Below, in pieces: positions 56,786-64,000 of a DNA stretch of 64,000 nucleotides. Both the position numbers and the translations under genes were made by a program. How positions within the stretch are numbered: position 1 is the first letter of the stretch; the number at the start of each line of letters is the position of its first letter. The stretch lies in NCBI GenBank assembly GCA_029203105.1, contig CP119318.1:3424501-3488500 (forward strand), in the 5' to 3' direction. The notes below the pieces were generated by a model. That model worked only from the letters and a program-made list of their open reading frames with translations. It made no database searches and was not told the DNA's origin. Source of the stretch: Candidatus Kaistia colombiensis (lineage in GTDB: Bacteria > Pseudomonadota > Alphaproteobacteria > Rhizobiales > Kaistiaceae).

Positions 56786-58096
56786 TCAGGCGCCCACCTT
56801 CTCGAGTCCGCCCATATAGGGCTTCAGCGCTTCCGGCACCGCGATGGCGCCGTTCTCGTCCTGGTAATTCTCGATGACGGCGATCAGCGCGCGGCCGACT
56901 GCGGTGCCGGAACCGTTCAGCGTATGGACGAAGCGCGTGCCCTTCTCGGCCCCCTGGCGATAGCGCGCATTCATGCGCCGTGCCTGGAAGTCGTCGCAGA
57001 CGGAAACCGACGAGATCTCGCGATAGGTGTTCTGGCCCGGCAGCCAGACCTCGATGTCATAGGTCTTGCGCGAGCCGAATCCCATGTCGCCGGTGCAGAG
57101 CGTCATGACGCGATAGTGCAGGTCGAGCTTGTTCAGCACCGCCTCGGCGCAGGCGAGCATGCGCTCATGCTCGTCGATCGAGGTTTCCGGCGTGGTGATC
57201 GAGACCAGCTCGACCTTGTTGAACTGATGCTGGCGCAGCATGCCGCGCGTGTCGCGGCCAGCCGAGCCCGCTTCCGAACGGAAGCAGGGAGTGAGCGCCG
57301 TGAAGCGGAGCGGCAGCTCCTTCTCGTCCAGAATGCTCTCGCGCACCAGATTAGTCAGCGGCACCTCGGCGGTCGGGATCAGCCAATGCTGCTCACCGGC
57401 CTTGAACAGGTCCTCGGCGAACTTCGGCAACTGCGCCGTGCCGTAGAGCGCGTCGTCCTTGACCAGCAGGGGCGGCTGCACCTCGGTATAGCCATGCTCG
57501 CTGGTATGCAGGTCGAGCATGAACTGGCCGATGGCGCGTTCCAGTCGGGCAAGCTGGCCCTTGAGCACGACGAAGCGGCTGCCGGAGAGCTTCGCCGCCG
57601 CCTCGAAATCCATCATCCCCAGCGCTTCGCCGATTTCGAAATGTTCTTTGACGGCAAAGGGATGGACGCGCTTCTTCGGACGAGATCGAGCGGCCTGCTC
57701 CTCGGTTTGATTGCGACCGAAATAGGGAACATTGTCATGCTCGTCAGCGCCGACCGGAACATCCTCCAGCGGCGCATTCGGGATCACGGCCAGCGCGTCA
57801 TCAAGTTCCTTGTTGAGCTGGCGCTCGGTTTCCTCGGCGTGCGCCAGGAACTCCTTGATGGTGGCGACCTCAGCCATCAATCGCTGGGCGGTTTCCTCGT
57901 CCTTGGCGCCCTTCGCCTTGCCAATCTCCTTGGAGGCGGCGTTGCGGCGCTCCTGCGCGGCCTGGACCTGGACGATATGGGCGCGGCGCGCCTCATCCAG
58001 CGCGATCAGCTTCGACGAGATCGGCGCGGCTCCACGACTGGCGAGCGCGCGGTCGAGCGCGTCAGGGTTGTCACGGATCCATTTGATGTCGAGCAT
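56786..58096 (-). CDS. serS: Seryl-tRNA synthetase
   Basis: 436 residues. N-terminal long coiled-coil arm (about 30-105; DEARRAHIVQVQAAQERRN), then class II catalytic core: motif 1 region FMLDLHTSEHGYTEVQPP, motif 2 LTPCFRSEAGSAGRDTRGMLRQHQF, motif 3 TLNGSGTAVGRALIAVIENYQ. Start ATG 58096 (MLDIKWIRDNPDALDRAL) with GAGG about eight bases upstream. Downstream of tatABC and a terminator. Confidence 0.97.
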   Translation of the reverse strand: MLDIKWIRDNPDALDRALASRGAAPISSKLIALDEARRAHIVQVQAAQERRNAASKEIGKAKGAKDEETAQRLMAEVATIKEFLAHAEETERQLNKELDDALAVIPNAPLEDVPVGADEHDNVPYFGRNQTEEQAARSRPKKRVHPFAVKEHFEIGEALGMMDFEAAAKLSGSRFVVLKGQLARLERAIGQFMLDLHTSEHGYTEVQPPLLVKDDALYGTAQLPKFAEDLFKAGEQHWLIPTAEVPLTNLVRESILDEKELPLRFTALTPCFRSEAGSAGRDTRGMLRQHQFNKVELVSITTPETSIDEHERMLACAEAVLNKLDLHYRVMTLCTGDMGFGSRKTYDIEVWLPGQNTYREISSVSVCDDFQARRMNARYRQGAEKGTRFVHTLNGSGTAVGRALIAVIENYQDENGAIAVPEALKPYMGGLEKVGA

Positions 58097-58256
58097 GATC
58101 GTGCCTCGAGGAGAAGGCGGCCGGCTTTCCGGCCGCGGAAGGGCAAAGCATTCGCCGCATGACGGATAGTGTGAGACAGCCGAAGGATCAACCCGGCAGC
58201 GCGGCCCGCATGGTGAGAAGAACGCAAATCCTTCGCAATGGCCGCCCAAACGAAAA

Positions 58257-58289
58257 GAGCCACGCGATCCGCTGGGGATGGCGTGGCTC
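58257..58289 (-). terminator. Intrinsic terminator after tatC
   Basis: 9-bp stem GAGCCACGC / GCGTGGCTC, followed on the minus strand by TTTTCGTTTGG. 30 bp after the tatC stop; separates tatABC from serS. Confidence 0.75.
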
Positions 58290-58318
58290 CGAGATCCGCG
58301 AAAGGCGGGCCGGCTCGG

Positions 58319-59131
58319 CTACTCCTCCGCCGCCTCTTCATCATCCGTCGTGGTCTCGGCGCGCTTGCGCTCGACCAGGCGGACCGAAAAGATCGAGATT
58401 TCGTAGAGCAGCATGGCCGGAATTGCGAGCGAGATCTGGCTGATCATGTCCGGCGGCGTCAGCACGGCCGCCACCACGAAGGCGATGACGATCGCGTAGC
58501 GGCGCTTGTCCTTCAGCATCTGGCTGGTGATGATCCCGGCCCGGCCAAGCAGGGTCAGGACGACCGGAAGCTGGAAGACGATGCCGAAGGCGAGCGTCAG
58601 GGTCATGATCAGACCGAGATACTCGTTGACCTTGAACAGCGCCTCGATCTGCGCCTTGCCGGCGCCGCCCGTCTGCTGGAACGACAGGAAGAAATGCAGG
58701 GCCAGCGGCAGGATCAGGAAATAGACGAGCGCCGCACCGAGCAGGAACAGGATCGGCGTCGCGATCAGATAGGGGATGAAGGCCCGCTTCTCATGCTTGT
58801 AGAGGCCGGGCGCAGCAAACTTGTAGATCTGGATCGCGATCACCGGAAACGCGATGAAGACGGCGCCATAGAGCGCGAGCTTCATCTGCGTCAGGAAATA
58901 CTCCTGCGGTGCGGTATAGATCAGCTTCACATCCTGGGCCGGACCGACCGCCCACTCATAGGGAATGACCAGGATGTTGTAGATCGTGCCCGCGAAATAG
59001 AAGCAGATCAGGAATGCGGCGAGGACTGCCACCAGAGCCTTGATCAGGCGAGAACGCAACTCGACCAAATGATCGAGAAGCGGCATGCGGCTGGCTTCGA
59101 TCTCGTCGTCGGCCGAAGGCTTTTCGCTCAT
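58319..59131 (-). CDS. tatC: Twin-arginine translocase subunit TatC
   Basis: 270 residues, six transmembrane helices. N-terminal EIEASRMPLLDHLVELRSRL with the conserved E-L-R motif that recognises twin-arginine signals, then IYTAPQEYFLTQMKLAL and FGIVFQLPVVLTLLGRAGI. C-terminal acidic tail. Start overlaps the tatB stop by 4 bp (ATGA). Confidence 0.97.
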   Translation of the reverse strand: MSEKPSADDEIEASRMPLLDHLVELRSRLIKALVAVLAAFLICFYFAGTIYNILVIPYEWAVGPAQDVKLIYTAPQEYFLTQMKLALYGAVFIAFPVIAIQIYKFAAPGLYKHEKRAFIPYLIATPILFLLGAALVYFLILPLALHFFLSFQQTGGAGKAQIEALFKVNEYLGLIMTLTLAFGIVFQLPVVLTLLGRAGIITSQMLKDKRRYAIVIAFVVAAVLTPPDMISQISLAIPAMLLYEISIFSVRLVERKRAETTTDDEEAAEE

Positions 59132-59781
59132 GTCTTGGGCTCTTCAGTCACGCTGACGACAACCGGCTCGACCGCCGAAGGCGCGCTGGCGACAGGGATT
59201 TCGGCCGGCGGAGCAGATTCCACCGGCGGCTTCGGTTTGCGCGCTCGGGCCGGGGCCTTGGCTTCGCCAGAGACCGCCTCGCCACCATCGGCCGGCTTGG
59301 CCTTGGCCCGCGATGCCCGCGCCTTCGGCTTGGCCGGTGCGTCGCCGTCGGCGGGCTGGGCTGCCTTGGCGGCGCGTTTCGGCTTCGGCGCGGCGACCGG
59401 CTCGGCCACGACCGCAGGCACCTCGAGCGGCTTGGCCGGCTCGACGTCGGCAGCCGCCAGCAATTGTGCCGGCTGATCGGCGGACGGCGGCACGGGAGCC
59501 GGCGACGGCTTGGCGATCGGCCCCGAAAGCGGGTTGAGACTGTCCTTGATGTCGTTCAACGGGTTCAGGCCGCGTAGCTCGTCGAACGACTTCTTGACGT
59601 CGTCGAGCTCGGCTTCCTTGAGCGCCTCGTTGAACTGCCCCTGAAACTCGCCTGCCATCTTGCGCATCTTGGAGACGGTACGCCCCAGAGCACGCAGCAT
59701 CGGTGGCAGGTCCTTGGGACCAACCACGACAATCGCCACCACGGCGATGACGAGAATTTCGCTCCAGCCGATATCCAGCAT
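59128..59781 (-). CDS. tatB: Twin-arginine translocase subunit TatB
   Basis: 217 residues. N-terminal helix MLDIGWSEILVIAVVAIVVV followed by GPKDLPPMLRALGRTVSKMR amphipathic helix, then a long Ala/Pro/Lys-rich low-complexity tail (KPKRAAKAAQ; KARASRAKAKPAD). Long unstructured tails are common in alphaproteobacterial TatB. Part of tatABC; a small hairpin lies between tatA and tatB. Confidence 0.95.
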   Translation of the reverse strand: MLDIGWSEILVIAVVAIVVVGPKDLPPMLRALGRTVSKMRKMAGEFQGQFNEALKEAELDDVKKSFDELRGLNPLNDIKDSLNPLSGPIAKPSPAPVPPSADQPAQLLAAADVEPAKPLEVPAVVAEPVAAPKPKRAAKAAQPADGDAPAKPKARASRAKAKPADGGEAVSGEAKAPARARKPKPPVESAPPAEIPVASAPSAVEPVVVSVTEEPKT

Positions 59782-59810
59782 TTTATCTCATACCGACCGG
59801 CCTACCCGGC

Positions 59811-59834
59811 GATCCGCGCCAAAGAACGCGGATC
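59811..59834 (-). other. Hairpin between tatA and tatB
   Basis: GATCCGCG / CGCGGATC 8-bp stem with an 8-nt loop in the 83-bp tatA-tatB gap, no T-run. May stabilise tatA mRNA and so raise TatA over TatB/TatC, the stoichiometry these systems need. Confidence 0.45.
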
Positions 59835-59864
59835 CAAGGCAGCTTCGCGGCCCTTGTTCAGGAC

Positions 59865-60089
59865 TTAGCTGGCGCGGGTCTTCTCGTCGGTGTTCGACGA
59901 AACGACATCCGAAGGCTTGCTGTCGATCGCGGGCTTGGCGGCGGGCTCATCTTCGTCGGCGAGCCCCTTCTTGAAGCTCTTGACGCCCTTCGCCATGTCA
60001 CCCATCACATCCGAAATCTTCCCCTTGCCGAAGAGCAGGAGGACGATCACCAGCACGATCAGCCAGTGCCAGATGCTGAAAGAACCCAT
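59865..60089 (-). CDS. tatA: Twin-arginine translocase subunit TatA
   Basis: 74 residues. MGSFSIWHWLIVLVIVLLLF transmembrane helix, FGKGKISDVMGDMAKGVKSFKKG amphipathic helix with the FGKGK hinge, acidic tail ADEDEPAAKP. Start ATG 60089 is the conserved start, with GGAG upstream; an in-frame leader to 60134 is not. First gene of tatABC, 99 bp after the orphan ABC ATPase. Confidence 0.96.
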   Translation of the reverse strand: MGSFSIWHWLIVLVIVLLLFGKGKISDVMGDMAKGVKSFKKGLADEDEPAAKPAIDSKPSDVVSSNTDEKTRAS

Positions 60090-60188
60090 CAACTCATCTC
60101 CACAAAAATCACGCGCTATGCGTTTGGTGCGCAACTATCGCAGACAGGCCCTGCGCTCGCAACCAACCATGTTGACCCGCATGTAAGG

Positions 60189-61304
60189 TTATCCGGCCGG
60201 TTTGGCAAACACCAGGACGTCGCGTGGATCTATGGTGAGCCAGACCGTGCTGCCGACGACGAACGGTTCGGCATTGTCGCGCGTGCGCATGCGGATCGGG
60301 ACATCGATGCCGTCGATGGCGACGCCGAGGAGATCGACCTCTCCAAGGAACTGATGTCCAACGATTCGTCCCGGCACGCCGTCCCCGGCGATGGCGAACC
60401 CGACCCCCTGCGGCCGGATGCCGATCGATATCGTCGAACCATCGGCATGCCCGCGGGCGCTGAAGGTTCCGATCGGCGTCTCGACGCGGCCGTTGCGGGC
60501 CGTTGCCTCGAACTCGTTCAGCTCCGAGAAGAAGCGGGCGGCATAGAGATCGGCGGGATGTTCGTAGAGATGCCGCGCGGTGCCGACCTGAAGCAACTGG
60601 CCGCCCCGCATCAGGGCGATGCGGTCGCCCATGCGCATCGCCTCCTCGGGATCGTGCGTGACGATGATGCAGGTCGCCCGCGTCTCGCGGATGATCGCCA
60701 TCGTCTCCTCGCGCACATGGTCGCGCAGCCGCTTGTCGAGGCCGGAGAACGGCTCGTCCATCAGCAGCATGGAGGGCCGCGGGGCGATCGCCCGCGCCAG
60801 TGCCACGCGCTGCTGCTCGCCGCCGGAAAGCGCATGCGGATGCGCGGCCGCGTAGCCCTCGAGGCCGACCCGCGCCAGCGCATGAAGCCCCTGGCGCTCG
60901 GCTTCGGCGCGCGGCAGGTCGTTGAGGCCGTAGATGACGTTCTTCAGAATCGTCATGTGCGGGAACAGGGCATAGTCCTGGAACATCAGGCCGACGCCGC
61001 GCTTTTCCGGAGGCACGAAGACCGATGGGCCCGCCATCTCGCGGCCATTCACCGTGATGCGACCGCCGGAGGGACGCTCGAGCCCCGCGGTCACGCGCAA
61101 CAGCGTCGTCTTGCCGCAGCCGGAGCGACCGAGAAGACAGACAACCTCCCCCGGCTCCACCTCCAGGCTGATGCCGCGCAGCGACGGCGCGTCGCCGTAG
61201 TGATGCGTGACGGCCTCGAAGCCGAGCCGGGCGGCGATCGTGACACCGGCGGTGCCGCGACGACCCCAGGCGGTGCGTTCAATCCATTGGGTGCTAGCGC
61301 TCAT
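60189..61304 (-). CDS. ABC transporter ATP-binding protein (FbpC/PotA type), orphan
   Basis: 371 residues. Walker A GRSGCGKTT at 59-67, Q-loop GLMFQDYALFPHMTI, signature LSGGEQQRVALARAIAPRP, Walker B MLLMDEPFSGLDKRLR, H-loop IIVTHDPEEAMRMGD. C-terminal TOBE-like domain (GTFSARGHADGSTISIGIRPQ). This is the importer subfamily for iron(III), spermidine/putrescine, molybdate or thiosulfate. No permease gene is adjacent; the neighbour upstream (73 bp) is a TAXI-type binding protein, an unusual partner. Confidence 0.9.
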   Translation of the reverse strand: MSASTQWIERTAWGRRGTAGVTIAARLGFEAVTHHYGDAPSLRGISLEVEPGEVVCLLGRSGCGKTTLLRVTAGLERPSGGRITVNGREMAGPSVFVPPEKRGVGLMFQDYALFPHMTILKNVIYGLNDLPRAEAERQGLHALARVGLEGYAAAHPHALSGGEQQRVALARAIAPRPSMLLMDEPFSGLDKRLRDHVREETMAIIRETRATCIIVTHDPEEAMRMGDRIALMRGGQLLQVGTARHLYEHPADLYAARFFSELNEFEATARNGRVETPIGTFSARGHADGSTISIGIRPQGVGFAIAGDGVPGRIVGHQFLGEVDLLGVAIDGIDVPIRMRTRDNAEPFVVGSTVWLTIDPRDVLVFAKPAG

Positions 61305-61377
61305 GCCTGCGGTTTAGCGCCTGATGCCGCCGCCGTCGAGTTCGCCATGCGCAGAGCCCGCCGATAGCCATTCCGCG

Positions 61378-62357
61378 TTACGCCCCCTTCGCCTTGTAGA
61401 AGGCCACGGCAGCAGGATGGAACGGCACGGCGGTCGCCGCAGCAGCACTGCCGAGCGCCAGCCGGGCGGCTTCCGGATGCGCCTTGTGGATGGCGCCGAG
61501 GTTGTCGAAGATCCCATTGAGCACGGCAGTGATGAAGTTGTCTTTCGCCTTGGCCGAGACGATCAGCACATTCGCGACACCGAGGCTTGGTACATCGGCG
61601 GCTATCCCGGCATAGGCGGATTTCGGCAGGGTCAGCTGGCGATAGAGACCGGGGTATTTTTTGTCGATCGCCGCGTACTCGCCGCCCGTCGGGATGAACA
61701 CGATCGCGGGCTTGCCGGCAACGGCCAGATCCTGCACCGCGGCGGTCGGGAGGCCGCCGATCCAGAAGAAGGCGTCGATCTTGCCATCCTTCAGCGTCTC
61801 GGCGGATTCGGCCACGCCGAGATTGGCGCGCGCCACGCCGCTCGCAGGACCGAGCCCGGCCGCCTCCAGCACACGATCGGCGATCGCCTCCGTCGACGAG
61901 CCCGCCGAACCGATCGACACAGGCTTGCCCTCGAGGTCGGCGATCGCGGCGATGCCCGCATCCTTCCGCGCCACGACATGCAGGTAGGAATCGTAGAGCA
62001 CCGCCAGGACGCGTAAATCGAGCCTGCCGTCTTTGGCATAGGCGCCGGCACCATGGACAGCGTCATAGGCCGAATCGACCGTGGCGAAGCCGATATCCGC
62101 CTTCCCCGCATGGACAAGACGCGCATTGTCCACCGAGCCGCCGGTTGCCTCCGCCGTAGCCTTCAGCGCGTCGTCCCGCGCGGACAACACCTCGGCCAGC
62201 CCCTTGCCATAAGGGTAGAACACGCCGCCCTTGCCGCCGATGACAATCCGCACACGCGTCGGCGACGCGGCGCGCGCGACAGCTGGCAGGCGGCCATCGC
62301 GGCCACACCGGCCCCGCTTGCGAGCAATCGACGACGACTGATTGAACTATCAGACAA
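61378..62357 (-). pseudogene. TAXI family solute-binding protein with Tat-type signal, frameshifted
   Basis: Start is probably TTG 62357, five bases after GGGAGGGG. It is followed by SDSSISRRRLLASGAGVA, a twin-arginine signal. Mature domain in another frame: RIVIGGKGGVFYPYGKGLAE, NARLVHAGKADIGFATVDSA, GKPVSIGSAGSSTEAIADRV and DAFFWIGGLPTAAVQDL, a clear TAXI-TRAP solute receptor (glutamate/other acids). The frames meet in a CGCGCGCG run (62271-62278); removing one CG gives a 325-residue protein. Without the repair only an untargeted product from GTG 62253 could be made. No TRAP DctQM genes nearby. Confidence 0.8.
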
Positions 62358-62669
62358 CGCTGCCCCTCCCTGGCTGATGACACGCCACCTTCCGGCGGTC
62401 GATTTCGTGGGAGAGCATAGGCTCGAACTAAGTCGGCGCAAGCGGACCGGAAAGCTTAGAGGAATAAAAATGAGCCGCGCGGGCAATATTACTTCCGGCG
62501 CGGGGTTGGATCCGCAAACACCGGATCCAACCGAGATCGAAAACAACGATACCTTCCGCAACATTGCGAAAGAAGCCCCATCCCCGCCTCTACGGAAAAG
62601 GGCGGCAAGCCCAATGCGACAGGCGCCCGAAAAGGCGCTGCCCGCAAGGTGCGTGAAGCCGAACGGAGT
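62358..62669. other. 312-bp gap between the TAXI gene and scpB
   Basis: Downstream of scpB and upstream of the TAXI TTG start (both minus). It holds the TAXI ribosome-binding site at its left end. No convincing gene, repeat or terminator seen; a local AT-rich patch with GGAATAAAAATG at 62460-62471 may be part of a promoter. Confidence 0.4.
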
Positions 62670-63344
62670 TCAGTCGTGATCGGTAAGGCCGGCCGCGAGC
62701 AGGTCGTCGGGATCGAGCGGGTCCTCATCGGACGTCAACGCATCGCCGTCGCGCGGTTCGGGCACGGTGAAGCCCGGCGGGATACGGCCATCGAGCAGGC
62801 CGGCGCCCTTCAGTTCCTCGAGCCCGGGCAGGTCGCCGATCGCCTCCAGCCCGAAATGGGCAAGAAAGCTCTCCGTCGTACCATAGGTGACAGGGCGGCC
62901 CGGCGTGCGGCGTCGGCCGCGCATCTTGATCCAGCCAGCCTCCATCAGCACGTCGAGCGTGCCCTTGGAGATCGAGACGCCGCGGACTTCTTCGATCTCG
63001 GCCCGCGTCACCGGCTGGTGATAGGCAATGATCGCCAAGGTCTCGAGCGCAGCGCGCGAAAGCTTCTTCTGGTCGCCGGCATCGCGCTGAAGCAGGAAGG
63101 CCAGATCACTGGCCGTGCGGAACATGTACTTCCCCGCAACCTTGACCAGATTGACCCCGCGACCCGAATAGACGTGTTCGAGCTCGCGGATCAACGCCTC
63201 GACATCGCTGCCTTCCGGCAGGCGCGCGGCGATCTCGCCGGTTCCGAGCGGCTCGGCGCTAGCGAACAGCATGGCCTCGACCATGCGCAGCGCCGTGCGG
63301 CGCTCTTCCGGCGCCAGCGAGGTGAGATTTCCGAGATCAGCCAT
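62670..63344 (-). CDS. scpB: Segregation and condensation protein B
   Basis: 224 residues, kleisin-associated winged-helix protein that completes SMC-ScpAB condensin. Pattern VEAMLFASAEPLGTGEIAARL, FRTASDLAFLLQRDA, RAALETLAIIAYHQPVTRAEIEEVRGVS then LMEAGWIKMRGRRRTPGRPVTYGTTESFLAHFGL. Its start overlaps the end of scpA by 8 bp, indicating coupling. Confidence 0.95.
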   Translation of the reverse strand: MADLGNLTSLAPEERRTALRMVEAMLFASAEPLGTGEIAARLPEGSDVEALIRELEHVYSGRGVNLVKVAGKYMFRTASDLAFLLQRDAGDQKKLSRAALETLAIIAYHQPVTRAEIEEVRGVSISKGTLDVLMEAGWIKMRGRRRTPGRPVTYGTTESFLAHFGLEAIGDLPGLEELKGAGLLDGRIPPGFTVPEPRDGDALTSDEDPLDPDDLLAAGLTDHD

Positions 63345-64000
63345 CCTTGTTCACCTCCGTGCCGTCGCGGTCGCGATCGCGCATATAGAGCGACGCGAAC
63401 GCACTAGTCTGTCGCAATTCCACTTTGCCCTCGCGCACCAGTTCCAGGCTGGCGCTGAAGGAGCTTGCAAGCACGGTCGCCCGCATTTCCGGCGTCTGCA
63501 TCCAGGGCGACAGGAACACGTCGACCGGGGTCCAATCCGCAATGCTGCCGATCATGCGCGTCAGCACCTCGCGCGCCTCGGCGAGCGACCAGACCTGCCG
63601 CCGCCGCACATGAACAACCGAAACCATCAGACGCTGGCGCTGCGAGGCATAGGCCGTCAGCAGGTCGTAGAGCGTCGCGGAATAATCGCTGCGCTGGATG
63701 ACCTCAACTGGCTCCGGCATGCCGCGTGCGAACACCTCGCGGCCGAGCCGATCCCGATTGACCAGCTTTGCGGCGGCATCGCGCATCGCCTCCAGCCGGC
63801 GCAGACGGAACGCCAGCGCCGCCGCCATTTCCTCGCCGCTCGGCTCCTCGTCCGGCGCCGGCGCCGGCAGCAGCAGCCGCGATTTCAGATAGGCGAGCCA
63901 GGCGGCCATGACGAGATAATCGGCCGCAAGCTCGAGGCGAAGCTGACGCAAATGCTCGATATAGGCGAGGTATTGCTCGGCGAGCGCCAGGATCGAGATC
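63337..64000 (-). CDS. scpA: Segregation and condensation protein A, C-terminal part (5' end beyond the window)
   Basis: Kleisin subunit of the SMC complex. The frame is open to the window edge, reading ISILALAEQYLAYIEHL then LRLELAADYLVMAAWLAYLK and SRLLLPAP-rich helices, ARGMPEPVEVIQRSDYSATL, and the C-terminal winged helix LASSFSASLELVREGKVELRQ. At least 220 residues are present. Ends overlapping scpB by 8 bp. Confidence 0.95.
   Translation of the reverse strand, partial: ISILALAEQYLAYIEHLRQLRLELAADYLVMAAWLAYLKSRLLLPAPAPDEEPSGEEMAAALAFRLRRLEAMRDAAAKLVNRDRLGREVFARGMPEPVEVIQRSDYSATLYDLLTAYASQRQRLMVSVVHVRRRQVWSLAEAREVLTRMIGSIADWTPVDVFLSPWMQTPEMRATVLASSFSASLELVREGKVELRQTSAFASLYMRDRDRDGTEVNKDG

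Overview
This is a GC-rich window from an alphaproteobacterium, most probably a member of the Hyphomicrobiales (Rhizobiales). The evidence is the gene content and order: gyrA-coaD-ppi-ppi-queA-tgt; ssb divergent from uvrA across a GTTC-N7-GTTC SOS box; scpAB near tatABC-serS-surE-pcm-nlpD; yajC-secD-secF followed by complex I assembly-factor genes; trmFO; and a DUF1127 gene followed by an anti-Shine-Dalgarno RNA. The genus cannot be fixed from this sequence. The window is chromosomal housekeeping DNA with patches of accessory genes. I see no phage, insertion sequence, CRISPR array or replication origin.

Layout. 1-7.0 kb: the start of an RND efflux permease with its adaptor lipoprotein, UDP-glucose dehydrogenase, tRNA-Lys(UUU), a YnfA-like membrane protein, a small periplasmic protein and an EmrAB-type pump. 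7.3-13.1 kb: a stand-alone AsnC-type domain, a MarC protein, and the coaD / tandem cyclophilin / queA / tgt block, in which tgt carries four apparent +1 frameshifts. 13.2-21.2 kb: gyrA, a second MarC protein, a CHAD protein, a MOSC protein, a Mug-type glycosylase and an iron-type alcohol dehydrogenase. 21.5-25.2 kb: ssb and uvrA. 25.3-31 kb: a DUF2092 pair and a ribose-type sugar ABC operon. 31.2-42.6 kb: a ParD-like/methionine aminopeptidase pair (the peptidase is frameshifted), a streptomycin-kinase-like protein, LOG, LysE, a winged-helix protein, SulP, VOC proteins, an NfeD/slipin pair and a DUF2189 protein. 42.9-47.4 kb: a secreted protein, the DUF1127 gene with its RNA, trmFO and a B12-binding-type radical SAM protein. 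47.7-54.7 kb: NDUFAF6-like and NDUFAF3-like proteins, secF, secD, yajC, a DUF815 ATPase and an NlpD-like protein. 55-64 kb: pcm, surE, serS, tatC, tatB, tatA, an orphan ABC ATPase, a frameshifted TAXI binding protein, scpB and the 3' part of scpA.

Main observations. (1) Directly after the 52-residue DUF1127 gene lie three consecutive hairpins, each displaying the identical ten-base loop ACCTCCTCCC. The third is the intrinsic terminator. This matches the cuckoo-RNA type of anti-Shine-Dalgarno sRNA, here with three loops. (2) Three genes (tgt, the second map, and the TAXI protein) regain normal length and sequence if only extra bases are removed. They are either pseudogenes or an indel artefact of this assembly. 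(3) NDUFAF3-like and NDUFAF6-like complex I assembly factors are joined to yajC-secDF. (4) GyrA has Gln and Met at the two main quinolone-resistance positions.
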